DNA from: Metasolibacillus fluoroglycofenilyticus
Lineage (GTDB): Bacteria; Bacillota; Bacilli; Bacillales_A; Planococcaceae
NCBI RefSeq assembly: GCF_003049645.1
Contig: NZ_PYWK01000007.1
Span: forward strand, 1 to 64,000
Direction: 5' to 3'
Length of the DNA: 64,000 nt
This document shows positions 34,190 to 43,882 of this stretch, one piece after another (position 1 is the stretch's first letter; the number at the start of each line of letters is the position of its first letter). The position numbers were made by a program, and so were the translations under genes. The notes under the pieces were generated by a model. That model had not been told where the DNA came from and searched no databases. It worked only from the letters and a program-made list of their open reading frames with translations.

Positions 34190-35587
34190 ATGAAAACGAT
34201 TGTAGTTATTGGTGGCGGTATTACAGGGCTTTCTACAATGCATTACTTGGCACGACAGGTGCAGGAGCAAAATATCGATGCAAGGCTTGTTCTTATAGAA
34301 GGAAATCAGGAATTAGGTGGAAAAATCCGCTCTCAGCAAATCGATGAGTTCATTATGGAAACAGGTGCGGATTCAATTGTGGCACGCCATCCGGGAGTGC
34401 TTGATTTAGTACGTGAAGTGCAGTTTGAGGATGAGCTTGTTTATAATGCGACAGGAATCTCATATATTCATACAAATAATGAGTTACATGCTATTCCAGC
34501 GGGCTCTACATTTGGTATTCCGATGAGCGAGGAGTCTTTAATGGCTAGTACATTATTGACAGATGATGAAAAACAGCGCGTTTTACAGGATGCGGAGATT
34601 GCAAATGACCGTTTTACAAAGGATAGCTCTATTGGTGAGTTTTTGGAATATTTTTTAGGTGAAGGCATCGTTAAAAAGCAAATTGCGCCCGTCTTAGCAG
34701 GGGTTTATTCAGGTAATTTATATGAATTGTCAATTGCCTCGACCTTGCCTTATTTAGTAGATTATAAAAATAATTACGGTAGTATTATGGCTGGCTTTAA
34801 AGCGCATCGCGAACAATTTGAAAAAGCAGCAGATAAAAAGTTTATTTCGTTCCAACGGGGGATGTCAGCTTTTATTTATCGCATAGAAGAAAGCTTACCA
34901 CAGGTGGAGTTTATGAAAGGGGTAGCAGTGACATCGGTTGCGAGGCATGACGGGCATTATAAAATTATGCTAGATACTGGACAAATGATTGCTGCGGATA
35001 TAGCTGTTTTAGCAGTACCGAATGAAACAGTGAAGCAATTGTTAACAAATGAGCAGTTGACACATCATTTAAAACAATTTACAAATGGCTCTGCTCTTAC
35101 ACTCTATGCTGGATTTAATGTGTCAGACTCTGTTTTACCTGCGGATGGAACGGGCTTTATTGTTTCGCATAATAGCGACTTGCAATGTAATGCTTCTACT
35201 TGGACGAGTCGTAAATGGGCACATACATCAGAGAACGGCAATTTACTAGTACGTTTATTTTATAAAGATAGCAATCCCCGCTATGAGGAGCTTGCAGCTA
35301 TGTCAGATGAGCAACTAACGGAAATTGCCCTACAGGATATTAAGCTGAGCTTAAATATTGATGACAAGCCGAGCGTAGTAAATATTACAAAATGGATTGA
35401 TAAAATGCCACGCTATGACCTTGCACATCGAGATGCCCTAAAAGCGGTAGAGAAGGAAATGGCAGAACATTACCCAAACATGCTGCTAGCAGGCTGCTCT
35501 TATTATGGTGTAGGTATCGGCGCATGTATTCAAAACGGACGCGATACAGCAGCGAAGGTAATTGCTAGAATAAGCAAGAATAGATAG
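34190..35587 (+). CDS. hemY: Coproporphyrinogen III oxidase (HemY/CgoX)
   Basis: 465 residues. N-terminal FAD-binding VVIGGGITGLSTMHYLARQ, then EGNQELGGKIRSQQIDEFIMETGADSIVARHPG, and the C-terminal RYDLAHRDALKAVEKEMAEHYPNMLLAGCSYYGVGIGACIQNGRDTA that closes the FAD site. In Firmicutes this protein makes coproporphyrin III in the coproporphyrin-dependent heme pathway, although older annotations call it protoporphyrinogen oxidase. AAGGAGAG precedes the ATG. hemE and hemH, often upstream in Bacillus, are not adjacent here; hemAT is. Confidence 0.95.
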   Translation: MKTIVVIGGGITGLSTMHYLARQVQEQNIDARLVLIEGNQELGGKIRSQQIDEFIMETGADSIVARHPGVLDLVREVQFEDELVYNATGISYIHTNNELHAIPAGSTFGIPMSEESLMASTLLTDDEKQRVLQDAEIANDRFTKDSSIGEFLEYFLGEGIVKKQIAPVLAGVYSGNLYELSIASTLPYLVDYKNNYGSIMAGFKAHREQFEKAADKKFISFQRGMSAFIYRIEESLPQVEFMKGVAVTSVARHDGHYKIMLDTGQMIAADIAVLAVPNETVKQLLTNEQLTHHLKQFTNGSALTLYAGFNVSDSVLPADGTGFIVSHNSDLQCNASTWTSRKWAHTSENGNLLVRLFYKDSNPRYEELAAMSDEQLTEIALQDIKLSLNIDDKPSVVNITKWIDKMPRYDLAHRDALKAVEKEMAEHYPNMLLAGCSYYGVGIGACIQNGRDTAAKVIARISKNR

Positions 35588-35626
35588 CGATATAGTAGGA
35601 TATTTCGTATGTTTCGTAAAAAACAC

Positions 35627-35655
35627 TTCTCAAATGCGATACACTACTCTATAAT
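35627..35655 (+). promoter_or_regulatory. Promoter of the SAM-riboswitch transcript
   Basis: -35 TTCTCA at 35627-35632, 17-base spacer, -10 TATAAT at 35650-35655; the aptamer starts about 33 bases downstream. Confidence 0.7.
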
Positions 35656-35688
35656 GAACAATAAGAATTTAATAAATATTCAAAATTT

Positions 35689-35845
35689 CTTATCGAGAGA
35701 AGCAGAGGGACTGGCCCAATGAAGCTTCAGCAACCAACAATGATGTCAGGTGCTAAATCCAGCAGGTGTTATACCGACAGATGAGAAGGAACGACGTGAA
35801 CAAGTAGAGCCTTCTTTAAATATACATTTAGAGAAGGCTTTTTTG
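35689..35845 (+). promoter_or_regulatory. SAM-I (S-box) riboswitch with terminator
   Basis: The conserved S-box core is easy to follow: CTTATCGAGAGAAGC (P1/P2 with k-turn), AGAGGGACTGGCCC, GAAGCTTCAGCAACC, GGTGCTAAATCCAGCAGG and the P1 return GACAGATGAGAAGG. The expression platform is the terminator AGCCTTCTTTAAA/TTTAGAGAAGGCT plus TTTTTT at 35808-35845. It controls yitJ-metH: when SAM is high, transcription stops. Confidence 0.97.
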
Positions 35846-35927
35846 ATTTTTGCAAATATACAAAACTATAGCCTTGAGTAGATGAAAATCTAGAATCAAG
35901 GTGCAATTAGGAAAGTGAGGATGTAAA

Positions 35928-37772
35928 ATGGGGCTACGTGAAGCATTACAAACTAGAGTATTAACGGCGGACGGTGCAATTGGTACGCTGCTTTATTCAT
36001 ATGGATTGGATTATTGTCATGAGGAAATGAATATTACAAGACCTGAAATTGTAGAAAAGATTCATAGTGAATATATTGCTGCTGGAGCAGATGTTATTCA
36101 AACGAATACGTACGGGGCAAACGCTATTAAATTAGCGCGTTATGGCTATGAGGACCGAGTGCAGGAATTTAATGAGGCAGCCGTGAAGCTAGCGAAGGCG
36201 GCTGTTGGTGCAGGTGAGCAATTTGTGCTTGGTACGATTGGTGGTGTGCGCGGTATTCGAAAAAGTGACGCGACATTAGAGGAGATTTTAGTGGCGGTTC
36301 AAGAGCAAGCGCAAAGTTTGTTAGCAGGTAGGGTAGATGGATTGCTGCTTGAAACGTACTATGACTTTGAGGAATTAGCAGCGACTGTTAATATGCTACG
36401 CCAATTAACTGATAAAGTGCTTATTGCCCAATTATCGATGCATGAGCCGGGTATCCTACAAAACGGAATGCGTTTGAATGATGCGTTGACACAGCTTGAT
36501 GCACTTGGAGCAGATGTTGTCGGTATGAACTGTCGCTTAGGACCGTATCACTCCATTCAAGCGATGGAAACAGTGCAATTGCCAGAGCACGCCTTTCTTT
36601 CTGCTTATCCAAATGCCTCTCTACTAGATGTAGAGGATGGGCGCGTTGTGTATGAGTCGGAGGCAGATTATTTTGCACGTGCGGCTGTAGAGTTAGTTGG
36701 TCAAGGGGTTCGATTAATTGGTGGTTGCTGTGGTACGACGCCAAAGCATGTGGAGGCAGTGAAGAAGCGTTTAGCAGGTGTCACACCTTTGACCGAAAAA
36801 GAAATAAAACCTGTTAGTATAGAGTTTGTGCGTGTGCCAGAGCCGCCTGTCGAGGAGCCTTTACATATAAAAGTAAAGCGCGAACGTTCGGTTATTGTTG
36901 AATTGGATACGCCACGTCATTTAGAAATTGATGGTTTTGTTAAGGGGGCAAAGGAGCTCTATGAAGCTGGGGCAGATGTAGTGATGATGGCCGATAATTC
37001 CCTTGCTTCACCGCGTATTAGCAATATTGCGATGGCCTCTATTTTAAAATTGCAGCACGGGGTTCGTGCTTTGCCCCATTTGACATGTCGTGACCGCAAT
37101 TTAATCGGGCTACAATCGCATTTGATGGGCTTAGATGCACTTGGCTTGCACGATATTTTAGCGGTGACAGGTGACCCGACAAAAGTTGGGGATTTCCCCG
37201 GGGCAACAAGCGTTTATGACGTATCATCAATGGAGCTAATTTCGTTGATTAAACAGTTAAACGAAGGAATTTCTTTCTCAGGGAAGCCATTGCGTAAACA
37301 GGCTAATTTTTCTGTCGCGGCAGCTTTTAATCCGAATGTGCGGGTGTTGGACCGTGCGGTAAGCCGTTTAGAGAAAAAAATCGAGCATGGGGCGGATTAC
37401 TTTATTTCACAGCCTGTTTACACGAAGGAAAAAATTATTGAAATATACGAGGCGACAAAGCATTTAGAAGCGCCAATTTATATTGGTATTATGCCATTAA
37501 CGAGCTTTAAGAGTGCGGAGTTTTTACATCATGAGGTACCAGGTATTAAATTATCTGATGAAGCGCTAGCGCGTATGGAAGCTTGCGGTGATGATAAGGC
37601 GAGAGCAACCGCTGAAGGTGTGGCGATTGCGCAGGAATTACTTGATACAGCCTGTGAATACTTCAACGGTATTTACTTAATTACACCGTTTTTACGCTAT
37701 GATATGACACTACAATTAATGGATTATGTGAAACAAGTAGATGCACAAAAAGGAGTTAAAACAAATGTTTAA
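35928..37772 (+). CDS. yitJ: Bifunctional homocysteine S-methyltransferase/methylenetetrahydrofolate reductase
   Basis: 614 residues. The N-terminal homocysteine S-methyltransferase domain (about 1-290) has the zinc cysteines in VGMNCRLGP and IGGCCGTTP. The C-terminal MTHFR domain (about 310-614) has FVKGAKELYEAGADVVMMADN, LPHLTCRDRNLIGLQSHLMG and ILAVTGDPTKVGD. It supplies 5-methyltetrahydrofolate and can methylate homocysteine. Same architecture and S-box control as B. subtilis yitJ. Its stop overlaps the metH start by eight bases. Confidence 0.95.
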   Translation: MGLREALQTRVLTADGAIGTLLYSYGLDYCHEEMNITRPEIVEKIHSEYIAAGADVIQTNTYGANAIKLARYGYEDRVQEFNEAAVKLAKAAVGAGEQFVLGTIGGVRGIRKSDATLEEILVAVQEQAQSLLAGRVDGLLLETYYDFEELAATVNMLRQLTDKVLIAQLSMHEPGILQNGMRLNDALTQLDALGADVVGMNCRLGPYHSIQAMETVQLPEHAFLSAYPNASLLDVEDGRVVYESEADYFARAAVELVGQGVRLIGGCCGTTPKHVEAVKKRLAGVTPLTEKEIKPVSIEFVRVPEPPVEEPLHIKVKRERSVIVELDTPRHLEIDGFVKGAKELYEAGADVVMMADNSLASPRISNIAMASILKLQHGVRALPHLTCRDRNLIGLQSHLMGLDALGLHDILAVTGDPTKVGDFPGATSVYDVSSMELISLIKQLNEGISFSGKPLRKQANFSVAAAFNPNVRVLDRAVSRLEKKIEHGADYFISQPVYTKEKIIEIYEATKHLEAPIYIGIMPLTSFKSAEFLHHEVPGIKLSDEALARMEACGDDKARATAEGVAIAQELLDTACEYFNGIYLITPFLRYDMTLQLMDYVKQVDAQKGVKTNV

Positions 37773-40700
37773 TCATCCGATTGAGGAACAATTAGCAAAG
37801 CGCATTTTAATAATTGATGGTGCAATGGGCACAATGCTGCAAAATGAAAATTTAACATATGATGATTTTGGAGGCGAGGAGTTAGATGGCTGTAACGAAA
37901 ATCTTGTTCTAACACGTCCGGATGTTTTGCACAAAATACACCGTGCTTATTTAGAAGCAGGGGCAGATATCATTAGTACGAATACATTTGGTGGTACGCC
38001 CCTCGTATTAAATGAATATGATTTAGGGCATAAGGCAACTGAAATTAATAAACGTGCTGTGGAAATTGCCAAAGAGGAAGCAGAAAAGCTTTCTACACCT
38101 GAGTGGCCACGCTTCGTAGCAGGTGCAATCGGCCCAACGACGAAAACATTATCGGTTACAGGTGGTATTACCTTCGATGAGCTAGAAGAAAATTTTTATG
38201 TACAGGCACATGCACTTATCGAAGCAGGAGCAGATTTAATTTTATTAGAAACGAGCCAAGATATGCTCAACGTAAAGGCCGCAACAATCGGTATAAATCG
38301 CGCGTTTAAGGAACTACAAAAAGAGCTCCCGATTATGATTTCTGGAACAATTGAGCCGATGGGTACAACGCTTGCAGGACAATCAATTGAAGCTTTTTAT
38401 ATTTCAATTGAGCATGTGAAGCCATTATCAGTTGGTCTGAATTGCGCAACAGGGCCAGAGTTTATGACAGACCATATTCGCTCATTATCAGAGTTAAGCA
38501 CAAGCTATGTAAGCTGTTATCCGAATGCAGGCTTGCCTGATGAAAATGGCTGCTATCATGAAACACCTGAATCATTATCGAAAAAGCTGCAAGGCTTTGC
38601 GGAGAAGGGCTGGTTAAATATTGTCGGTGGTTGCTGTGGTACGACACCTGCACATATCGCAGCAATTCGCGAGGCGGTAGATGGTCACCCACCACGTCAG
38701 CCTCAGCAATCTATTGGAGGACATGCTGTGTCAGGCATTGAGCCATTGCAATACGACGAGTCAATGCGTCCATTATTTATCGGCGAGCGCACAAACGTTA
38801 TTGGTTCACGTAAATTTAAAAATTTAATCATTGATGGGAAATTTGAGGAGGCCGCAGAAATTGCACGTGCACAAGTAAAAAGCGGGGCGCATGTAATTGA
38901 TATTTGCTTGGCCAACCCTGACCGTGATGAGGTAGCGGATATGCGTGACTTTATGCAAGAGGTAGTGAAGAAAATAAAAGTGCCTCTTGTAATTGACTCG
39001 ACAGATGAGAAGGTAATGGAGGAAGCGCTGAAGTTTTCACAAGGGAAAGCGATTATCAACTCCATTAACTTAGAGGATGGAGAAGAACGCTTTGATGCAG
39101 TAATGCCGCTTGTGAAAAAATATGGGGCTTCCCTCGTAGTCGGTACTATTGATGAGCGAGGAATGGCTGTAACACGTGAGCGTAAATTGGAAGTGGCGGT
39201 GCGCTCTTATAAGCTGTTAACTGAAAAGTGGGGCCTTTCACCAGAGGATATTATTTTTGATCCATTAATGTTCCCTGTTGGTACAGGAGACGAGCAGTAT
39301 ATCGGAGCCGCTGAGGAAACGATTGAGGGTATTCGTCTGATTAAAGAAAAATTACCAGGCGTCTTAACAGTGCTAGGGGTAAGCAATGTTTCCTTTGGTT
39401 TACCTCCTGTTGGACGTGAAGTATTAAATGCAGTTTATTTATATCACTGTACGCAGGCTGGTCTTGATTATGCAATTGTTAACACTGAAAAACTGGAGCG
39501 ATATGCATCAATTCCTGAAAATGAAATTAAGCTAGCGAATGATTTAATTTTCAATACGAATGATGAAACACTTGCGGTCTTTACTGATTTTTATCGCGAT
39601 AAGAAAAAGGAAAAAACAGAGGCAGATATTCCAAAAACAGTGGAAGGTCGCTTAGCTTATTATATTTTGGAGGGTACGAAGGAAGGCTTAATTGCTGATT
39701 TAGATGCTGCAATGGAAATTTTCGAAACACCATTAGATATTATTAATGGACCTTTAATGGATGGCATGGCAGAGGTAGGTCGTCTCTTTAATGATAACCA
39801 ATTAATTGTAGCAGAGGTACTGCAATCAGCAGGGGTGATGAAGGCTGCGGTTGCCCATTTAGAGCAATTCATGGAAAAGAACGATGAATCTGCAAGCAAA
39901 GGGAAATTAGTTTTAGCAACGGTAAAAGGTGATGTGCATGATATCGGGAAAAACCTCGTTGATATTATTTTAAGCAATAATGGCTATAAAGTAGTTGACC
40001 TAGGGATTAAAGTGACACCATCTGAATTAATTGAAGCAATTCGCAAAGAGCAGCCAGATTTTGTTGGTTTATCAGGCTTACTCGTAAAATCTGCTCAGCA
40101 AATGGTATTAACTGCACAGGACTTCAAAGGAGCTGGCATTGATATACCAATTTTAGTAGGTGGTGCTGCATTATCACGTCGCTTTACTGAAACGAAAATT
40201 GCCGCAGAATATGATGGACCTGTTATTTATTCAAAGGATGCAATGCAGGGCTTAGACTTTGCCAATCGTTTAATGAATAAAGAGGAGCGCAAAGGGCTTT
40301 TAGAGGAAATTCGCGATGCGCGTGATAAGCGTATGGAGGCAGATGAAAAGCGCGCTGCTAAGCCAAAGCCAGAGCTACCGAAGAAGTTTGTTCGCACGGT
40401 GGAGGACGCGTCCGTATTTGTACCAAAGGACTTGACGCGTCGCATTAAGCGTAATTATTCTGTCGCACATCTACAGCCTTACGTAAATTTGCGTACATTG
40501 ATAGGACATCATCTTGGCTTAAAGGGCAATGTCGACAAATTTTTAGCTGAAGGTGATAGCCGTGCAGTTGAGTTACATGAGCTTGTAACAGGCTATTTAC
40601 AAAGTGATACTTTCCAGCCATCGGGGATGTATCAGTTTTTCCCTGCTCAAGCAGATGGAGATGATGTAGTTATTTATAGTCCAGAGGATGCGAAAACTGA

Positions 40701-41196
40701 AATTGAGCGCTTCACTTTTCCGCGCCAGCAAGTAGAGCCATATTTATGTTTAGCTGATTTCTTGAAAACAGTTGATAGTGGTGAAATGGACTATATCGCA
40801 TTAATGGTTGTCACGGCTGGTTACGGCGTAAGTGATAAGGCACGCGAGCTAAAGGAGCAAGGGCGTTTCTTAGAAAGTCACGCACTACAAGCAACAGCAC
40901 TTGAGCTTGCAGAAGGCTTTGCAGAACGTATTCACCAAGAAATTCGCGACCAATGGGGCTTCCCAGATGCAACAGACTTTACAATGCGCGACCGTTTCGC
41001 TGCAAAATATCAAGGGCAGCGCTTTAGCTTCGGCTATCCCGCTTGTCCAAATTTAGAGGACCAAGAAAAGCTCTTCGGTTTGTTAAAGCCAGAAGAAATT
41101 GGTGTGCAGCTAACAGATGGCTTCATGATGGAGCCTGAAGCAAGCGTATCTGCAATCGTTTTTGCACATCCAGATGCTCGCTATTTCAATGTCTAA
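37765..41196 (+). CDS. metH: Cobalamin-dependent methionine synthase
   Basis: 1143 residues with all four MetH modules. Homocysteine-binding (about 1-320, zinc ligands in VGLNCATGP and VGGCCGTTP), pterin-binding (about 335-600, FIGERTNVIGSRKFKNLI), cobalamin-binding (about 640-850, with axial-ligand motif DVHDIGKNLVDI near 722), and SAM-dependent reactivation domain (about 890-1143). It transfers methyl from 5-methyl-THF to homocysteine, using the product of the preceding YitJ. ATG 37765 follows AAAGGAG. The need for B12 is thus implied, but no B12 genes are in the window. Confidence 0.96.
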   Translation: MFNHPIEEQLAKRILIIDGAMGTMLQNENLTYDDFGGEELDGCNENLVLTRPDVLHKIHRAYLEAGADIISTNTFGGTPLVLNEYDLGHKATEINKRAVEIAKEEAEKLSTPEWPRFVAGAIGPTTKTLSVTGGITFDELEENFYVQAHALIEAGADLILLETSQDMLNVKAATIGINRAFKELQKELPIMISGTIEPMGTTLAGQSIEAFYISIEHVKPLSVGLNCATGPEFMTDHIRSLSELSTSYVSCYPNAGLPDENGCYHETPESLSKKLQGFAEKGWLNIVGGCCGTTPAHIAAIREAVDGHPPRQPQQSIGGHAVSGIEPLQYDESMRPLFIGERTNVIGSRKFKNLIIDGKFEEAAEIARAQVKSGAHVIDICLANPDRDEVADMRDFMQEVVKKIKVPLVIDSTDEKVMEEALKFSQGKAIINSINLEDGEERFDAVMPLVKKYGASLVVGTIDERGMAVTRERKLEVAVRSYKLLTEKWGLSPEDIIFDPLMFPVGTGDEQYIGAAEETIEGIRLIKEKLPGVLTVLGVSNVSFGLPPVGREVLNAVYLYHCTQAGLDYAIVNTEKLERYASIPENEIKLANDLIFNTNDETLAVFTDFYRDKKKEKTEADIPKTVEGRLAYYILEGTKEGLIADLDAAMEIFETPLDIINGPLMDGMAEVGRLFNDNQLIVAEVLQSAGVMKAAVAHLEQFMEKNDESASKGKLVLATVKGDVHDIGKNLVDIILSNNGYKVVDLGIKVTPSELIEAIRKEQPDFVGLSGLLVKSAQQMVLTAQDFKGAGIDIPILVGGAALSRRFTETKIAAEYDGPVIYSKDAMQGLDFANRLMNKEERKGLLEEIRDARDKRMEADEKRAAKPKPELPKKFVRTVEDASVFVPKDLTRRIKRNYSVAHLQPYVNLRTLIGHHLGLKGNVDKFLAEGDSRAVELHELVTGYLQSDTFQPSGMYQFFPAQADGDDVVIYSPEDAKTEIERFTFPRQQVEPYLCLADFLKTVDSGEMDYIALMVVTAGYGVSDKARELKEQGRFLESHALQATALELAEGFAERIHQEIRDQWGFPDATDFTMRDRFAAKYQGQRFSFGYPACPNLEDQEKLFGLLKPEEIGVQLTDGFMMEPEASVSAIVFAHPDARYFNV

Positions 41197-41203
41197 GAGA
41201 GGG

Positions 41204-41244
41204 CGCAAAAAATGCCGTGCGGTTGCCGGCGTTTTTTGCGTTTT
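41204..41244 (+). terminator. Terminator after metH
   Basis: CGCAAAAAATGCCG paired with CGGCGTTTTTTGCG, then TTTT. Confidence 0.92.
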
Positions 41245-41299
41245 ATTAACAGCAGTAATTAGTGAATGAACATGTCTGAAAAGGTGTTCCTATGTTTAT

Positions 41300-41391
41300 T
41301 TGTCATAAAACAGTTGGCTAACGCATTGTCTTGTAGATGATTCCATTACCAATTAGTACCTGGTCATATGACACTTGTCATAAAAAAGTTG
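41300..41391. promoter_or_regulatory. Repeat pair upstream of des, candidate DesR sites
   Basis: TTGTCATAAAACAGTTG (41300-41316) and TTGTCATAAAAAAGTTG (41375-41391) differ at one base. The palindrome GTCATATGAC (41363-41372) lies just before the second. Position upstream of the desaturase gene suggests binding sites for the DesR encoded downstream. Confidence 0.5.
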
Positions 41392-41467
41392 TGATATTTA
41401 TGTCTACTTATCTTTGGAGCGATTGTTTAATATAAAGTTAATAAATCGAACGAAGGTAGGGGTTCAC

Positions 41468-42502
41468 TTGGCACTTACAGATGCTGAAAAAACAAAGCAG
41501 CTACGCAAGGAAGTAGCGCCGTTTGCAAAATCAGAAATGAGAAAAAGTATTCAACAGTTATTCAATACTTTATTTCCATTAATAGCATTATGGGCACTTG
41601 CGTTTTATGTAATGCAATATTCACCTTGGCTAAGCGTAGTATGTAGCGCAATAGCAGCGGGCTTTCTTGTACGTACATTTATTATTTTCCATGATTGTAC
41701 ACATGGCTCATTTTTCAAAAGTAAAAAGGCAAATGACCGAGTAGGCTTTATTACAGGTGTGTTAACATCTTTCCCATATGAAAAATGGAAGCGAGAGCAT
41801 ACAATTCACCATGCGACAAGCTCAAATTTAGATAAGCGTGGAATCGGTGATATTGACATGCTAACAGTGGAAGAATATGTGGAGAAATCGAAGCTAGGCC
41901 GCTTTGGCTACCGCTTATATCGCAATCCAATTGTAATGTTTGGCTTAGGTCCACTTTATATGGTCTTAGTATTAAACCGTTTCAACCGTAGCGATGCTAA
42001 GAAGAAAGAGCGCATAAATACACATATTACAACACTTGTGTTAATTGCAATTTGTGCGACTTTAATATTCATATTTGGCTGGGCAGCATTTTTACTTGTT
42101 TATGGTGTGACATTATTTATTGCAGGTTCTTTAGGGATTTGGTTATTCTATATCCAACATACGTACGAGGATTCTTATTTCGAATTCGAGGAAGATTGGG
42201 ATTATGTAAAGGCGGCAGTAGAAGGAAGCTCGTACTATAAGCTCCCAAAAATTTTACAATGGATTACAGGTAATATCGGCTTCCACCACGTGCACCATTT
42301 AGCACCACGTATTCCAAACTACCATTTAGAGGCTGCACATGAAAATGTAAAACCGTTGCAGCATGCGACGACAATTACATTAAAAACAAGCTTAGAATCA
42401 ATCCGTTACAAATTATATGACCCAGATAGCAAGAAGTTTGTAACATTTAAGGAAGCAAACGCACTTATTGCACTGCGCAATAAAAAACCTATACAGGCAT
42501 AA
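41468..42502 (+). CDS. des: Acyl-lipid (fatty acid) desaturase Des
   Basis: 344 residues from TTG 41468, preceded by AGGTAGGGG. The three histidine boxes of membrane desaturases are intact: HDCTHGS, HTIHHATSS and GFHHVHHLAP. Four hydrophobic segments flank them. It introduces double bonds into acyl chains of membrane phospholipids at low temperature. Directly downstream lie desK and desR, so the cold-sensing circuit of B. subtilis is preserved as a unit. Confidence 0.95.
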   Translation: MALTDAEKTKQLRKEVAPFAKSEMRKSIQQLFNTLFPLIALWALAFYVMQYSPWLSVVCSAIAAGFLVRTFIIFHDCTHGSFFKSKKANDRVGFITGVLTSFPYEKWKREHTIHHATSSNLDKRGIGDIDMLTVEEYVEKSKLGRFGYRLYRNPIVMFGLGPLYMVLVLNRFNRSDAKKKERINTHITTLVLIAICATLIFIFGWAAFLLVYGVTLFIAGSLGIWLFYIQHTYEDSYFEFEEDWDYVKAAVEGSSYYKLPKILQWITGNIGFHHVHHLAPRIPNYHLEAAHENVKPLQHATTITLKTSLESIRYKLYDPDSKKFVTFKEANALIALRNKKPIQA

Positions 42503-42512
42503 TTACCAAGGG

Positions 42513-42545
42513 GCTGTTCAGAAAGGCTATACTTTCTGAGCAGCT
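42513..42545 (+). terminator. Hairpin after des
   Basis: GCTGTTCAGAAAG with CTTTCTGAGCAGC; GTTCAGAAAG variant of the family. It may separate des from desKR transcription. Confidence 0.7.
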
Positions 42546-42748
42546 TTACCATTTGTCCGCATAAGACATAGGTGGGAGATTAACTGCCCGTAAAAGTACG
42601 AATGATTCAACTAACAATCAGTGGGGAGAGCTTTCACTGATTGAAGTTTCACTTTATCTAGATTTAAACACCTTTTTCAACTATATGGAAGAGCACTTTG
42701 GTATAATACATATTCAAGGAAGTTTATTTTCAGAGAAAGGAGGTTCTT

Positions 42749-43882
42749 ATGCAAAGTTGGTATAGCATTATTCCTAAAAGCCCATGGCTAAGTATTTATA
42801 TATGGATTATATTTTGCATTATGCCATTTTTCTTTATCGTTAGGTCTTTTTCTATTTGGCATATTTTATTAGGCACTTGTTTAATATTGCTCTATTTCGT
42901 ATTTCATCGCTTTTCTTTTAAATCGAGGAGCGGGTTAGTGTATATGTGGCTCAGCTTTCAAATGGTACTTAACGTTATTATGACATTGGTCTTTGGCTAT
43001 GTTTATTTATCGCTTTTCACCGCGTTTTTTATCGGTAATATAAGGCGACCTGTCGGGTTTTATATTATGTATGGTTTACATATTGGCTTTACTGTGCTAT
43101 CCATAGTAGCGGGCTATTTTATTTATTTAGATATGTTTTTAGCACAGACACCGTTTATTATTTTAGCAGTTATTGGTGTTGTACTACTCCCATTTACACT
43201 TTATACACGCAATAAGCAGGAAAATTTAGAGGGTGAGCTTGAAACGGCGCGCGAGCGTATTTCAGAGCTTATTATTCATGAGGAACGTCAGCGTATTGCG
43301 CGAGATTTGCACGATACACTTGGGCAAAAGCTATCAATGATTGGCTTGAAAAGTGACTTAGCAATGCGTCTTGTGGAAAAGAAGCCTGAGCAGGCGATAG
43401 CTGAAATTAAAGATATCCGTCATACGGCATCAATTGCACTGAAGGAAGTGAGGGAGCTTGTTGCGGATATGCGAGCTGTCAGAATCGAAGAAGAATTGTA
43501 TCGTATTGAGCAAATTTTGAAGGCAGCTGAAATTGAGTTTGTTCTTCACAATGAAGGGCATGAGCTACCAATGCCTGTCTTGTCTGAAAATGTTGTAAGT
43601 ATGGCGATGAAAGAGGCTGTCACAAATGTTGTCAAGCATAGTAAGGCATCGCGCTGTGATATTACAATTGCCCAAACAGATAATGAAGTGGTTATCGTTA
43701 TAAAGGACAATGGAGTTGGTTTGCCAGAGCGCTTTCATGCTGCTGGTAGTGGCTTAAAAGGGATGCAGGAACGATTGGAGTTTATCAATGGAACGGTTGA
43801 GCTAGTAAGTGATAATGGAACGCTGTTAACAATTCGCGTACCACTTACGATAACGCATCAAAAAGGGAGTGAGACGAAATGA
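42749..43882 (+). CDS. desK: Membrane thermosensor histidine kinase DesK
   Basis: 377 residues. Four to five N-terminal membrane segments (about 10-155), a coiled-coil linker, then a HisKA_3 dimerisation domain with phospho-accepting His188 in ERQRIARDLHDTLGQKL, and an ATPase domain (AVTNVVKHSKAS, KDNGVGLPER, GLKGMQERLEF). His188 is the same number as in B. subtilis DesK. It senses membrane thickness and phosphorylates DesR in the cold. AAAGGAGG precedes the ATG; desR overlaps its end by four bases. A TATAAT (42702-42707) precedes the gene. Confidence 0.94.
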   Translation: MQSWYSIIPKSPWLSIYIWIIFCIMPFFFIVRSFSIWHILLGTCLILLYFVFHRFSFKSRSGLVYMWLSFQMVLNVIMTLVFGYVYLSLFTAFFIGNIRRPVGFYIMYGLHIGFTVLSIVAGYFIYLDMFLAQTPFIILAVIGVVLLPFTLYTRNKQENLEGELETARERISELIIHEERQRIARDLHDTLGQKLSMIGLKSDLAMRLVEKKPEQAIAEIKDIRHTASIALKEVRELVADMRAVRIEEELYRIEQILKAAEIEFVLHNEGHELPMPVLSENVVSMAMKEAVTNVVKHSKASRCDITIAQTDNEVVIVIKDNGVGLPERFHAAGSGLKGMQERLEFINGTVELVSDNGTLLTIRVPLTITHQKGSETK

